The notes: generated by a model not told the origin, from the letters alone. Counted from the stretch's first letter, positions 42,809 to 52,650 are shown. The stretch: 64,000 nt of DNA from Neisseria sp. (GCF_030530745.1 NZ_JAUMUI010000002.1:27104-91103); one strand, 5' to 3'. Translations and numbers: made by a program.

Positions 42809-43909
42809 TCAGGCAGGGTAGCCCGCACCCAAAACACGCGCCCCCCGCGCGCCGGTTGCCCGGTAAAGATTGCCGGGCCGGCGGTTTGCCCAAGCGGCGG
42901 CGAGCCAGCCGAAAGCAGCGGCTTCCACCCATTGCGGGTCGAGGCTGAGCACGGCGGTGCTGTGCAGGTGGGTATTGCGGGCAGAAAAGCGTTTGTTCAG
43001 GCTTTCCATCAGCGCCGTATTGCGGATTCCGCCGCCACATACGTAAATATTGCGGGCGGCGGGCGCGGCGGCGGTTACGGCACCGTAAATGCTTTGCGCG
43101 GTAAATTCGAGCAGGGTTTTCAGCACATCGTGCGGGTTGAGGCCGTCTGAAAGCTGCGGCAGCAGCCATTCCAATGAAAACAGCTCGCGGCCGGTGCTTT
43201 TGGGATACGGGCGGGCGAGATAGGGGTGCACCAGCCATTGCGCGAGCAAGTCGGGCAGCACCCTGCCCTCGGCGGCTTTGGCACCGTTTTCATCATAAGG
43301 CTGCTGCCAGACATGGCGCACCCACGCATCCATCAGCATATTGCCGGGGCCGGTGTCGAAACCGTAGGCCGCTTCACCGGGCGGCAATACGCTGATGTTG
43401 GCAATGCCGCCGATGTTGAGCACCACGCGCGTTTCGTGCGGGCTGCCGAACAGGGCTTCGTGAAACGCAGGCACCAGCGGCGCGCCCTGCCCGCCTGCCG
43501 CCAAATCGCGGCTGCGGAAGTCGCCCACGGTTAAAATGCCGCTTTTTTCGGCCACCAGCGCCAAATCGGCAAGCTGTATGCTGTAACCGCTTTCGGGGGC
43601 ATGGCGCACGGTTTGGCCGTGGCAGCCGATGGCGGCAATATGTTCCGGCCCGAGCCCGCAGGCCTGAAGCAGTGATCCGGCCACATCTGCATACAGCCTC
43701 CCGAGTTCCTGTGCCAGCAGCATACTGCGGTGCAGCTCGTTGCCGCCCGGATTCTGCAAGGCAAGCAGGTCTTTTTTCAGGCGCTCGGGATAAGGCAGGA
43801 AAGCATGGGCTTCGGCAGCAATCCAGCGCATACCCGCCATGCGTACCAGCACGGCATCCGCACCGTCCATACTGGTGCCCGACATCAGTCCGATATAAAG
43901 TTGCTCCAT
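42809..43909 (-). CDS. anmK: Anhydro-N-acetylmuramic acid kinase
   Basis: AnmK phosphorylates and opens 1,6-anhydroMurNAc to MurNAc-6-phosphate in peptidoglycan recycling. The 366-residue product starts MEQLYIGLMSGTSMDGADAVLV, with the ATP-binding SGTSMDG, GCHGQTVRHAP, VGDFRSRDLAAGGQGAPLVPAFH, LNIGGIANISVLP, GFDTGPGN and ICVCGGG-type IYVCGGGIRNTALM. I chose the ATG at 43909 because the family begins there. Length is typical. Confidence 0.96.
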   Translation of the reverse strand: MEQLYIGLMSGTSMDGADAVLVRMAGMRWIAAEAHAFLPYPERLKKDLLALQNPGGNELHRSMLLAQELGRLYADVAGSLLQACGLGPEHIAAIGCHGQTVRHAPESGYSIQLADLALVAEKSGILTVGDFRSRDLAAGGQGAPLVPAFHEALFGSPHETRVVLNIGGIANISVLPPGEAAYGFDTGPGNMLMDAWVRHVWQQPYDENGAKAAEGRVLPDLLAQWLVHPYLARPYPKSTGRELFSLEWLLPQLSDGLNPHDVLKTLLEFTAQSIYGAVTAAAPAARNIYVCGGGIRNTALMESLNKRFSARNTHLHSTAVLSLDPQWVEAAAFGWLAAAWANRRPGNLYRATGARGARVLGAGYPA

Positions 43910-44138
43910 AAAACAGGCCGTCTGAAAGAAATAAAGCGCAATTGTAACCCATATGATTGCAACAGGCAGACCCACCGATATAAAACATTCATTGAGTATT
44001 TCATGACGCAATGCGGCAATACCTTTATAATATTTTCTTTCCAACACACAATCACACTGGCCGGGTTTCCCGCACCGTTCCCGAAACGGCGGCAGGTAAA
44101 CCGGCATTTTTCAGGACTTGACGAAAGCCCTCACTAAT

Positions 44139-45704
44139 ATGAATTCCGCTCTGATACAAAAAATCAACTATGCTTTTGCCGCCTTGCTCATCGGCACCGT
44201 AGGCTACTTTATTTTCTGGGGGCTGGGCTACACCCACAGCAACCATACCTTACTGTTCCTGCTGGCCACACTGTTCGGCATGTTCATGGCATTCAATATC
44301 GGCGGTAACGACGTGGCCAACTCTTTCGGCACCAGCGTCGGCGCGGGCACGCTCACCATTCCCCAAGCCCTGCTGATTGCCGCCATTTTTGAGGTGAGCG
44401 GCGCGGTAATCGCGGGCGGGGAGGTAACCGATACCATCCGCAAAGGCATCGTCGACCTCAACGCCATGCACCTTGAGCCGATACAGTTTGTGTATATCAT
44501 GATGTCGGCACTGCTCTCCGCCGCCCTCTGGCTGCTGTTTGCAACCAAAAAAGGCCTGCCCGTATCCACCACCCACGCCATCATCGGCGGCATCGTCGGC
44601 AGCGCGCTGTGTTTGGGGGCACTTGGCGGAAGCGGCGACACCCTTTCCTTAATCCAGTGGGGCAATATAGGGGAAATCGCGGTTTCCTGGGTGCTCTCCC
44701 CCGTACTGGGCGGTTTGGTTTCCTATATCCTCTTTACCCAAATTAAAAAATACGTTTTAGACTACAACAGCGCGGCCGAAGAAAACCTGAAACGCATCAA
44801 GCAGGAAAAAAAGGCCTATAAAGAACAGCACCGCCTGCACTTTGAAAGCCTCGACGAATCCGCCAAAATCGAATGCGCAACCGCCATGGCCCGCGATGCG
44901 CAGATTTACGGCGAAGCCGATTTGGATCCTTCAGAGCTGGAATCTTCCTACTATAAAGGCTTATACGACATCGACCAGCGTAAAAGCAGCATCGACGCAT
45001 ATAAAGCCCTGCATTCGTGGGTGCCCGTCGTTGCTGCCGTCGGCGGCATGATTATCGCCTCCATGCTGATTTTCAAAGGGTTGAAAAACCTCGAAATCGG
45101 CATCGGCAACGCCGGCAGCTTCCTGACCATCTTTATGATCGGAGCCGCCATCTGGATGGCCACCTTCATCTATGCCAAAACCCTGAAGCGTAAAGATTTG
45201 AGCAAATCCACTTTTCTGATTTTCAGTTGGATGCAGGTGTTCAGCGCATCGGGTTTCGCATTCAGCCACGGTTCCAACGATATAGCCAATGCCATCGGCC
45301 CCTTCGCCGCCATTCTCGACGTGCTGCGCACAGGCGACATCGATACCCAGTCCCCCATCCCCCCCATCGCCATGCTGGCTTTCGGCATCGCCCTGATTGT
45401 CGGCCTGTGGTTTATCGGCAAAGAAGTGATTCAAACCGTCGGTTCGGGCTTGGCCTCCATCCATCCTGCATCGGGTTTTTCGGCAGAACTCTCCGCTGCA
45501 TTCGTGGTGATGATAGCTTCACTGATAGGCCTGCCCGTATCCAGCACGCACATCTTGGTCGGTGCCGTATTGGGCATCGGCCTGGTCAACCGAAACGCCA
45601 ACTGGGCAATGATGAAGCCTATCGGACTTGCATGGGTGGTTACCCTGCCCGCCTCCGCCGTATTGTCGGTGATGTGTTTCCTGACCCTGCGCGCCTTGTT
45701 CTAA
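44139..45704 (+). CDS. PiT-family inorganic phosphate transporter
   Basis: PiT proteins are low-affinity phosphate (metal-phosphate) symporters. The 521-residue product has the two inverted family signatures [19 protein letters not shown] and [17 protein letters not shown], about ten membrane helices, and a long charged cytoplasmic loop in the middle ([22 protein letters not shown] to [16 protein letters not shown]). The paired [12 protein letters not shown] and [12 protein letters not shown] motifs confirm the internal duplication. I chose the ATG at 44139; a TTG at 44118 is possible. No PhoU-type gene is adjacent. Confidence 0.92.
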   Translation: MNSALIQKINYAFAALLIGTVGYFIFWGLGYTHSNHTLLFLLATLFGMFMAFNIGGNDVANSFGTSVGAGTLTIPQALLIAAIFEVSGAVIAGGEVTDTIRKGIVDLNAMHLEPIQFVYIMMSALLSAALWLLFATKKGLPVSTTHAIIGGIVGSALCLGALGGSGDTLSLIQWGNIGEIAVSWVLSPVLGGLVSYILFTQIKKYVLDYNSAAEENLKRIKQEKKAYKEQHRLHFESLDESAKIECATAMARDAQIYGEADLDPSELESSYYKGLYDIDQRKSSIDAYKALHSWVPVVAAVGGMIIASMLIFKGLKNLEIGIGNAGSFLTIFMIGAAIWMATFIYAKTLKRKDLSKSTFLIFSWMQVFSASGFAFSHGSNDIANAIGPFAAILDVLRTGDIDTQSPIPPIAMLAFGIALIVGLWFIGKEVIQTVGSGLASIHPASGFSAELSAAFVVMIASLIGLPVSSTHILVGAVLGIGLVNRNANWAMMKPIGLAWVVTLPASAVLSVMCFLTLRALF

Positions 45705-45718
45705 CCTGCCGCTGCGAC

Positions 45719-45760
45719 AAAAAACCGCGCAACGCCAAACATTGGGGCTGCGCGGTTTTT
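45719..45760. terminator. Phosphate transporter terminator
   Basis: AAAAACCGCGCA and TGCGCGGTTTTT arms around a 17-base loop, ending in T5, 15 bp after the stop. Confidence 0.85.
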
Positions 45761-45784
45761 ACCGGTTTTGGAAAGACAAAACCG

Positions 45785-45851
45785 AGGCCGTCTGAAACAC
45801 CCGAATACCGCTATAGCGGAAATGACGGCGCAAAGTGTTTTCAGACGGCCT
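45785..45851. repeat. Widely spaced inverted uptake-sequence pair
   Basis: AGGCCGTCTGAAA and complement enclose about 40 bases, including a small inner hairpin CCGCTATAGCGG, just downstream of the TIGR01244 gene. Confidence 0.6.
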
Positions 45852-45861
45852 GATTCAGACC

Positions 45862-46308
45862 TTACAGAGGCTTCAGGCCGTTTGCGGCGGCTTCCTGCAA
45901 ACGTTGCTCGAAATTGGCCAAATCTACGCCCGCCTGCTTGGCTGCGGCAACGGCTTCCGCCACCGGCAAACCGTTTTGCACTTGATGGTAAGCCCACAGC
46001 AAAGCGCTGCGCGTGCCTGTGCGGCAATATGCCAAAACCGGTTTTTCGGCTTGGTTCAGCAAAGCTTGAAAACGGGCAGTGTCCTGCCCGCCGATGGCGG
46101 GCGCAACCACAGGCTGGTGCACCGTATTCGCAATGCCGGCCTCGGCCAGCCATTGCTGCACTTGGTTAAAAGCGGGTTGGTCGTCGGCCTCGCCGTCGGG
46201 GCGGTTGCAGATAACGCTGCGTATGCCCAACGCCGCCGCATCGGCCGCACCGGCTTGGGTGAGTTGGGGGGCGATATACAGCCCTTCGGCCAGTTTTCGG
46301 ATATTCAT
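45862..46308 (-). CDS. TIGR01244 / DUF442 family protein
   Basis: The 148-residue product matches the family often fused to rhodanese or beta-lactamase-like sulfur enzymes. It shows MNIRKLAEGLYIAPQLTQAG, GIRSVICNRPDGEADDQP, VHQPVVAP and the phosphatase-like loop LAYCRTGTRSALLW, whose cysteine is the presumed nucleophile. I chose the ATG at 46308, preceded by AAGGAGCA. Members are linked to sulfide or persulfide metabolism, but the reaction is not established. Confidence 0.82.
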   Translation of the reverse strand: MNIRKLAEGLYIAPQLTQAGAADAAALGIRSVICNRPDGEADDQPAFNQVQQWLAEAGIANTVHQPVVAPAIGGQDTARFQALLNQAEKPVLAYCRTGTRSALLWAYHQVQNGLPVAEAVAAAKQAGVDLANFEQRLQEAAANGLKPL

Positions 46309-46411
46309 CGCTTGCTCCTTTTCAAATCTTCTCAATCTGTTTTTTTAACGGCTTAAATTTAAGCCACTATTATCTTCTATTTTCAGACGGCCAAATGCTT
46401 TCGCAAGCTGT

Positions 46412-48175
46412 TCAGGCCGTCATTCTGCCGCTACAACCCAACCACTGCGCCAGCAAACTGCGGTCGGCGATATGCAGGATGGCCGTATCGGCCTCCGCCG
46501 CCTGCACGGTTAAATCGGTTTCGTGCAATACGCCGTGGCGGAAATAGTGAATATGCACGGTTTCACCTATATCGAACTGCGCCCACTGCTTCTCGAAGGC
46601 CGTGCAGGCAAAGCCGTTTAGGGCGATGATTTTGTCTTTCGGACACAGCGCGGCCTGCTCGGCGCTGCCGCCGTTGAACACATGGGTTAAGGTAATACCG
46701 TCGTTATCCTGCTTGAAACGTGCGCCCAAATCACTTGCCGGCTGCATCACTTCTCCGCTGCCCAAGCCGCCGCCGTGGCTGCGCGGCGCGGCCAGCCATT
46801 CCAAGCTCACGCCCGCAAACTCCAAGCTGCTTTGCAGGGGAAGGTCGTCGGTGGAATATAAGGCCGTCTGAAAAAAACCGCTCAAATCCAGACCGGTGAT
46901 TTCTTGGCAATATGCCTGCCATTGCCGCTCTTGGATGCCTTTGCCGTTTTCTCGCCAGTTGCGGTAGAGCGCTTGCATCACCGTATCCAAACTATGTTTG
47001 CCCGCACTCCTGCTGCGAATCTGCAAATCCAGGCACAAAGCCGCCAGCGCACCTTTCTGATAATAGCTCACGATGGCATTGGGGCTGTTTTCATCCTGCT
47101 TGTAAAACTTGTTCCACGCGGTAAAGCTTGATTGCGCCAAAGTCTGTTTCAGACGGCCTTTGCCCTGCTGCACGCGGGTGACGCCTTGTGCCAGCAGTTT
47201 CAAATAGGCTTCCGGCGCAATCACGCCGCTGCGGGCTAAAAACAGATCGTCGTAATAAGACGTAATGCCCTCAAACGCCCATAACTGCTCGGTATAGCTT
47301 TCGCTGTCCAAACGGTAAGGCACAAACGCGGCGGGCTTGATGGATTTTACATTCCACGCATGGAAATACTCGTGGCCGAACAGCCCCAGCAGCTGGATAT
47401 AGGCATCGTCCGGCCCGCCCATGCCGCGCGCAGGCAGGCTGTTGCGGTCAGCCAAGAGCGCCGTACTGCTGATGTGTTCCAAACCGCCGTAAATATCATC
47501 ACCCACATGCAGCAGAAACAGATATTCTTGAAACGGTGCCGCGCCGGCAAACATTTCCAACTCGGCCGCACAGATTTTCTGCACGTCGCCGAGCAAACGG
47601 CTGCGGTCGAAATCACGGTAATGCCCACTCAAAACGATACGGTGCGGAATACCGCCTGCCTCAAAGTGCAAAGTTTCAAACCGCCCCAGTTCAAACGGGT
47701 AGTCAATCAGCTCGGCATAAGAGGCCGTCTGAAAAGTACGATCGCCCGCCACCGGCATCGTTGTGGCAATCTGCCAGTTTTCCGGCAATTGCCGAAAAGT
47801 AATCTGATGTGGCCGGTTTTCGTATCCTTCCACCCGGAGCAACAGGCAGGCACCGTCAAAAAATCCGCGCTCCATGCTCAAAAACGAGCCGCGCACAGAC
47901 AGGTCAAACGCATAAACAGTATAGCGGATCTGCCACTCGCCGCCTTGGTTTTCAGCCGCCCATTCATTTTTCGAAACCTGATCCAACACAGCCGGCCGGC
48001 CGTTGCAGCAAGCTTCGATATCGACGATATGGCGCGAAAAATCCCGAATCAGATAACTGCCCGGCACCCAATTGGGAAGCTTGATTTGTAAAGGACGGTT
48101 ATCTTTTGAACAAAAACTCAAACAAACCCGCCACAAATGGGCGGCCGGTTCGGGGGTAAGGGTGTATTGGATCAT
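46412..48175 (-). CDS. M61-family metallopeptidase with PDZ domain
   Basis: M61 peptidases include glycyl aminopeptidases. The 587-residue product has an N-terminal beta domain (NWVPGSYLIRDFSRHI), the thermolysin-like zinc site GLFGHEYFHAWNVKSIKP with the HEXXH histidines and catalytic Glu, a downstream third ligand region LWAFEGITSYYDDLFL, and a C-terminal PDZ domain (THVFNGGSAEQAALCPKDKIIALNG). No signal peptide is apparent, so it is probably cytoplasmic. It diverges from ccoN, with the FNR site 46 bp upstream of its start. Confidence 0.9.
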   Translation of the reverse strand: MIQYTLTPEPAAHLWRVCLSFCSKDNRPLQIKLPNWVPGSYLIRDFSRHIVDIEACCNGRPAVLDQVSKNEWAAENQGGEWQIRYTVYAFDLSVRGSFLSMERGFFDGACLLLRVEGYENRPHQITFRQLPENWQIATTMPVAGDRTFQTASYAELIDYPFELGRFETLHFEAGGIPHRIVLSGHYRDFDRSRLLGDVQKICAAELEMFAGAAPFQEYLFLLHVGDDIYGGLEHISSTALLADRNSLPARGMGGPDDAYIQLLGLFGHEYFHAWNVKSIKPAAFVPYRLDSESYTEQLWAFEGITSYYDDLFLARSGVIAPEAYLKLLAQGVTRVQQGKGRLKQTLAQSSFTAWNKFYKQDENSPNAIVSYYQKGALAALCLDLQIRSRSAGKHSLDTVMQALYRNWRENGKGIQERQWQAYCQEITGLDLSGFFQTALYSTDDLPLQSSLEFAGVSLEWLAAPRSHGGGLGSGEVMQPASDLGARFKQDNDGITLTHVFNGGSAEQAALCPKDKIIALNGFACTAFEKQWAQFDIGETVHIHYFRHGVLHETDLTVQAAEADTAILHIADRSLLAQWLGCSGRMTA

Positions 48176-48498
48176 AGCGTTACCGGTTATAGTTAAAGTT
48201 TGTATAGACGGTTAAACAAATTTGATTTGCATCAAGAAACTTTATGTAGTGAATCTATAATCTAACAAAATACAGCTGGAATCAACCTGTCTTTCCTAGT
48301 AGAAATTGCCGTTTTTATACCGATTCGGCTTGGTACGGGGAAGGTTTTGATTTAGAATGCGCTAGTTAAGCTGCCGTTAATTGCCTATCCACGCAACGAT
48401 CGGTGTTAAATTAAGAAAAATCGGGTGTATCTTTGGTGTATTTCAGCAAGCCGGAGCAAACCGATAAGTGTAAATTGCCATGTTTAATGGAGACCCTT
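48176..48498. other. M61 peptidase-ccoN divergent regulatory region
   Basis: The 323 bp contain no gene. They hold the FNR box and -10 described separately and an untranslated leader of about 230 nt before ccoN. Confidence 0.65.
48222..48261 (+). promoter_or_regulatory. FNR box and -10 of the cco operon promoter
   Basis: TTGATTTGCATCAA (48222-48235) is a perfect match to the FNR consensus TTGAT-N4-ATCAA. A perfect TATAAT lies at 48256-48261. If transcription starts near 48268 the box centre is at about -40, the class II activator position. This predicts induction of ccoNOQP at low oxygen. Confidence 0.8.
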
Positions 48499-49935
48499 AT
48501 GGAAACGCAAACATATAACTACAAGGTGGTGCGCCAATTTGCCATCATGACTGTAGTTTGGGGTATCGTGGGTATGCTGGTAGGAGTGATTATCGCCGCC
48601 CAGCTGTTTCTGCCCTCCCTCAACCTTTCAGACATCGGCCCTTGGTTCCACTTCGGCCGCCTGCGCCCGCTGCACACCAACGCCGTGATTTTCGCCTTCG
48701 GCGGCTGCGGCCTGTTCGCCACGTCATATTATGTGGTACAGCGCACCTGCAACGTGCGCCTGTTCGGCGGCAAATGGCTGCCTGCCTTCACCTTCTGGGG
48801 CTGGCAGCTGGTTATCGTTTTGGCTGCCATCACCCTGCCCTTGGGCTACACCCAAGGTAAGGAATATGCCGAGCTGGAATGGCCGATCGACATCCTGATT
48901 GCGTTGGTGTGGGTTGCCTACGCCGTCGTGTTCTTCGGTACCATCGCCACCCGCAAAATCAAACACATCTATGTGGCCAACTGGTTTTACGGTGCATTTA
49001 TTTTGGCCGTGGCGTTGCTGCACATCGTTAACAGCCTGGCCATTCCCGCCGGCGCCATGAAGTCTTATTCGCTTTACTCGGGCGCCATCGATGCCATGGT
49101 TCAATGGTGGTACGGCCACAATGCCGTGGGCTTCTTCCTGACCGCCGCTTTCCTGGGCATGATGTACTACTTCGTACCCAAACAAGCCGGCCGCCCGGTT
49201 TATTCTTACCGTTTGTCTGTCGTGCACTTCTGGGCGCTGATTTTCACCTATATGTGGGCCGGCCCACACCACCTGCACTACACCGCACTGCCCGACTGGA
49301 CTCAATCTTTGGGCATGGTGCTGTCATTGATTCTGTTCGCACCCTCATGGGGCGGTATGATCAACGGTATCATGACCTTATCCGGCGCATGGCACAAACT
49401 GCGCACCGACCCGATTTTGAAGTTCCTGGTGGTGTCCCTCTCTTTCTACGGCATGTCTACCTTTGAAGGCCCGATGATGTCGATTAAAACCGTCAACGCA
49501 TTGAGCCACTACACCGATTGGACTGTAGGCCACGTTCACTCCGGCGCCTTGGGCTGGGTTGGCTTTGTTACCATCGGCGCGATTTACTATCTGATTCCTC
49601 GCCTGTTCGGCCAAAAAGAAATGTACAGCACCAAACTGATAGAAGCACACTTCTGGATTGCCACCATCGGTGTTGTGCTATACATCGCCTCCATGTGGAT
49701 TTCGGGCGTGATGCAGGGCCTGATGTGGGGCGCATTGAACGATGACGGCACGCTCACCTACTCTTTCGTCGAATCGGTCAAACGCAGCATGCCTTTCTAT
49801 ATGATTCGCTTTTCAGGCGGCCTGCTGTATCTGAGCGGTATGATAATCATGGCCTACAACGTTTACCGCACCGTTATCGGCGGCAAGCCCGTTAATGCCG
49901 AAATCCCTGCCGTTTCTCAAGCGCAACACCACTAA
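48499..49935 (+). CDS. ccoN: Cytochrome cbb3 oxidase subunit I
   Basis: CcoN is the haem-copper catalytic subunit reducing oxygen to water and pumping protons. The 478-residue product has 12 membrane helices, [14 protein letters not shown] with a low-spin haem ligand, [23 protein letters not shown] with the copper-binding histidine, [14 protein letters not shown] with the paired CuB histidines, and the haem-ligand segment [17 protein letters not shown] chose the ATG at 48499 (GGAG upstream); an ATG at 48487 would add four residues. It heads the ccoNOQP operon. Confidence 0.97.
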   Translation: METQTYNYKVVRQFAIMTVVWGIVGMLVGVIIAAQLFLPSLNLSDIGPWFHFGRLRPLHTNAVIFAFGGCGLFATSYYVVQRTCNVRLFGGKWLPAFTFWGWQLVIVLAAITLPLGYTQGKEYAELEWPIDILIALVWVAYAVVFFGTIATRKIKHIYVANWFYGAFILAVALLHIVNSLAIPAGAMKSYSLYSGAIDAMVQWWYGHNAVGFFLTAAFLGMMYYFVPKQAGRPVYSYRLSVVHFWALIFTYMWAGPHHLHYTALPDWTQSLGMVLSLILFAPSWGGMINGIMTLSGAWHKLRTDPILKFLVVSLSFYGMSTFEGPMMSIKTVNALSHYTDWTVGHVHSGALGWVGFVTIGAIYYLIPRLFGQKEMYSTKLIEAHFWIATIGVVLYIASMWISGVMQGLMWGALNDDGTLTYSFVESVKRSMPFYMIRFSGGLLYLSGMIIMAYNVYRTVIGGKPVNAEIPAVSQAQHH

Positions 49936-49955
49936 AAGAAAGACAGGCTACCAAA

Positions 49956-50567
49956 ATGAAATTACAACAATTAGTCGAAGAAAAAGTCGGAGTATTGATT
50001 GTATTTACTTTCTTGGTGATCAGCGTCGGCCTTCTGATTGAAGCGGTACCGCTGTTCTTTACCAAGTCGGTAACAGAGCCGATTAAAGGCGTTAAGCCCT
50101 ACTCCGCCCTGCAAGTTGCCGGACGCGATATCTATGTTCGCGAAGGCTGCTACAACTGCCACTCCCAAATGATCCGCCCGTTCCGTGCGGAAACCGAACG
50201 TTACGGCCATTACTCCGTAGGCGGCGAATCCGTTTACGACCGCCCGTTCCAATGGGGCTCCAAACGCACCGGCCCCGACTTGGCCCGCGTGGGCGGCCGC
50301 TATTCCGACGAATGGCACCGCCTCCACCTGCTGAATCCGCGCGATGTGGTGCCCGAGTCCAACATGCCCGCTTTCCCGTGGCTGGCGCGTAACAAAGTTG
50401 ATGCCGAAGCAACCGTGCAACATATGAAAGCGCTGCGCGCAATCGGCACACCTTACAGCGACGAAGAAATCGCAAAAGCACCCGAAGAACTGACCGACAA
50501 ATCAGAATTGGATGCTGTGATTGCTTACCTGCAAGGCTTGGGATTGGCACTGAAAAACGTAAGGTAA
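49956..50567 (+). CDS. ccoO: Cytochrome cbb3 oxidase subunit II
   Basis: CcoO is a membrane-anchored monohaem cytochrome c feeding electrons to CcoN. The 203-residue product has an N-terminal helix ([22 protein letters not shown]), the haem motif [14 protein letters not shown], and a methionine-containing distal segment [10 protein letters not shown]. It starts 20 bp after ccoN with GAAAGACAGG upstream, and is followed four bases later by ccoQ. Confidence 0.97.
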   Translation: MKLQQLVEEKVGVLIVFTFLVISVGLLIEAVPLFFTKSVTEPIKGVKPYSALQVAGRDIYVREGCYNCHSQMIRPFRAETERYGHYSVGGESVYDRPFQWGSKRTGPDLARVGGRYSDEWHRLHLLNPRDVVPESNMPAFPWLARNKVDAEATVQHMKALRAIGTPYSDEEIAKAPEELTDKSELDAVIAYLQGLGLALKNVR

Positions 50568-50571
50568 CATC

Positions 50572-50739
50572 ATGGATATCAACTGGGCGCGTTCGTTTTT
50601 TACCGTTTGGGTATTCGCCAGTTTCATGCTGGTTCTGTATATTGTGCTGAACAAGCGCAATAAGAAGAATTATGACGATGCTGCCAACAGCATCATGGAA
50701 GACAACGACACCCCTGATAACGATAAAGGCGTGCGCTAA
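50572..50739 (+). CDS. ccoQ: Cytochrome cbb3 oxidase subunit CcoQ
   Basis: CcoQ is a small single-helix subunit that stabilises the cbb3 complex. The 55-residue product is MDINWARSFFTVWVFASFML followed by VLYIVLNKRNKKNYDDAANS and an acidic tail. The start is four bases after the ccoO stop, with AAGGTAA upstream. Position between ccoO and ccoP and the helix-plus-basic-loop pattern identify it. Confidence 0.88.
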   Translation: MDINWARSFFTVWVFASFMLVLYIVLNKRNKKNYDDAANSIMEDNDTPDNDKGVR

Positions 50740-50768
50740 CCCGGTTTCCCGTGACAACGGAGCAAATA

Positions 50769-52163
50769 ATGAACACAACTTCCCAATTTACCAGCAATTT
50801 CTGGAACATATACATTGCCGTTATCGTATTGCTCAGCTTCATCGGCTTGCTTTGGCTTCTGCTTTCACAAAACAAAGTTAAAGCACCCCCAAAAGGTGAA
50901 GACGTTAAAACCATGGGGCATTCATGGGACGGTATTGAAGAATATAACAACCCCCTGCCCCGCTGGTGGTTCTGGCTCTATATCGCCACTTGGATTTTCG
51001 GTGCAGCCTATCTGTTCTTATACCCGGGCTTGGGCGACTACAAAGGCTATCTGAACTGGACCAGCACCAACCAATACGAAAAAGAAATTCAGAAAGCAGA
51101 CGAGCAATACGGCAAACTGTACGCCAAGTTCGCCAATATGCCTATTGAACAAGTAGCCAAAGACCCGCAAGCCCAGCGTATCGGCAAGAATCTCTTTGAC
51201 ACCTACTGTATCCAATGCCACGGCTCCGATGCAAAAGGTTCGAAAGGTTTTCCCAACCTGACCGACCACGACTGGCTGTGGGGTGGCGAGCCTGCCAAAA
51301 TCCAAGAAACCATTCAAAAAGGCCGTACCGGCACCATGGCCGCTTGGGGTCCTACTTTAGGTGAGGAGCGTGTAAAAGACGTCGCCCACTACGTGATGTC
51401 GCTTTCCAAAGGCAAAGACCAATACGATGCCGACCGTGCGGAACGCGGCAAACTGCTGTTTAACGGACCGCCCGCCAACTGCTTCACTTGTCACGGCGAT
51501 AAAGGCCAAGGCATTCAAGGCCTAGGCCCGAACCTGACCGACGACATCTGGTTGTGGGGCGGAACCCAAAAAGCCATTATCGAAACCATTACCAACGGCC
51601 GCCACAACCAAATGCCCGCTTGGGACAATTTCTTGGATAAAGACAAACTGCACATTATGACCGCCTATGTATGGGGTTTGTCTAACAAAGACGGTAAATC
51701 ACCGGCCAAACCCGCAGAAGCTGCTCCCGCTGCTGCGTCTGCCGGTGCAACTCCGGCTTCCGAACCGGCAGCTTCCGCAGTACCTGCTGCTTCGGCTCCT
51801 ACAGAACCTGCCTCCGATAAGGCCGATGTAACTTACGACACCCAGGCCGGCACACCCGTCGGCACCTTCTACTTCGCCACCGGTAAAAGCGAAGTGGCCG
51901 ACAACGCAGCCACCATCCTGACTGATCTGATTAAAGCCGGCAAAGACGGCAAAAAACTGGTTGTCAGCGGCTACACCGACAGCACCGGCAACGCCACCGC
52001 CAATGAAAAGCTGTCAAAAGCACGTGCGCAGGCAGTGGAAGCTTTCTTAAAAGCGCAAGGCGTTGATGCCCAAAACATTGAATTGCGCAAACCGGAAAAC
52101 ACTACCGCCGCCCAAGGCAACAATGCCTCAGGCCGCCGTGTAGAAGTAAAAGTCGAAGGCTGA
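50769..52163 (+). CDS. ccoP: Cytochrome cbb3 oxidase subunit III fused to a C-terminal OmpA domain
   Basis: CcoP is the dihaem cytochrome c that takes electrons from the bc1 complex. The 464-residue product has two membrane helices (about residues 12-34 and 62-80), haem motifs CIQCH (near 147) and CFTCH (near 238), then an Ala/Pro/Ser linker (about 305-350) and an OmpA/MotB peptidoglycan-binding-like domain (FYFATGKSEV, SGYTDSTGNATANEKLSKAR, AFLKAQGV, ASGRRVEV). Some Neisseria CcoP proteins carry a third haem in this place; here no third CXXCH exists. GTG 50751 is an alternative start. Confidence 0.93.
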   Translation: MNTTSQFTSNFWNIYIAVIVLLSFIGLLWLLLSQNKVKAPPKGEDVKTMGHSWDGIEEYNNPLPRWWFWLYIATWIFGAAYLFLYPGLGDYKGYLNWTSTNQYEKEIQKADEQYGKLYAKFANMPIEQVAKDPQAQRIGKNLFDTYCIQCHGSDAKGSKGFPNLTDHDWLWGGEPAKIQETIQKGRTGTMAAWGPTLGEERVKDVAHYVMSLSKGKDQYDADRAERGKLLFNGPPANCFTCHGDKGQGIQGLGPNLTDDIWLWGGTQKAIIETITNGRHNQMPAWDNFLDKDKLHIMTAYVWGLSNKDGKSPAKPAEAAPAAASAGATPASEPAASAVPAASAPTEPASDKADVTYDTQAGTPVGTFYFATGKSEVADNAATILTDLIKAGKDGKKLVVSGYTDSTGNATANEKLSKARAQAVEAFLKAQGVDAQNIELRKPENTTAAQGNNASGRRVEVKVEG

Positions 52164-52191
52164 CCGCCATCATCTGAAAAACCAAAAAACC

Positions 52192-52242
52192 AAACTGCAC
52201 CCTGAAACCGGAATCTACCCGACTTTCAAGGTGCAGTTTTTT
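52192..52242 (+). terminator. cco operon terminator
   Basis: AAACTGCACCCTGAAA pairs with TTTCAAGGTGCAGTTT and ends in TTTTTT, about 30 bp after the ccoP stop. Confidence 0.85.
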
Positions 52243-52458
52243 ATGGAAAATACACCGGGAAGTTCAGTGAAACAAATAAAAGTGAACAAATAAAGCCGTT
52301 ATTGAGCATCTGCCAAACAGAGAGCTGCCACTGGAAGTTCGCGACATCGCCGCCCTTTATCCCGACTACCGCATTGAGACGGTGGCCGAACAGCAGGCAT
52401 TGCTGCGTCATTGAACCGTCGCGTTCAATACCCGCCCTACTGACACAACATGCCCGCC

Positions 52459-52593
52459 GAGACCTTTGCCCCCCAGATGTGGATACAGTTCAAGGCGTAG
52501 CAACACAGCGGGCGCAGACATATCAAATGGCTAAGCGGGCGGGCAGCGCACAACGCAGAAATACGCCGCAGATGGGGGTTTTGCAAAGGTCTC
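52459..52593. mobile_element. MITE-B copy 1 (135 bp)
   Basis: The element has inverted ends GAGACCTTTGC and GCAAAGGTCTC. Its interior (CAGTTCAAGGCGTAGCA, then GCAGCGCAC, then GCAGAAATACGC, GCAGATGGG) matches the copy at 61650-61791. No protein is encoded. The end sequence resembles the termini I recall for neisserial IS5-family elements such as IS1106, so mobilisation by such a transposase is likely but unproven. Confidence 0.7.
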
Positions 52594-52622
52594 AGGCGTT
52601 TTATCCGCTGCGGCCGAAACGG

Positions 52623-52650
52623 TATAATCAAAACCATCATATTCAGGAGG
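52623..52650 (+). promoter_or_regulatory. -10 box and strong ribosome binding site of the DUF445 gene
   Basis: TATAAT lies at 52623-52628 and a full AGGAGG at 52645-52650, five bases before the ATG at 52656. The short interval leaves a very short leader and decides the start. Confidence 0.65.

Noticed and set aside
51700-52163. Third haem site in the CcoP extension
   Set aside because: The extension was read for CXXCH and contains none; it reads as an OmpA-like domain.
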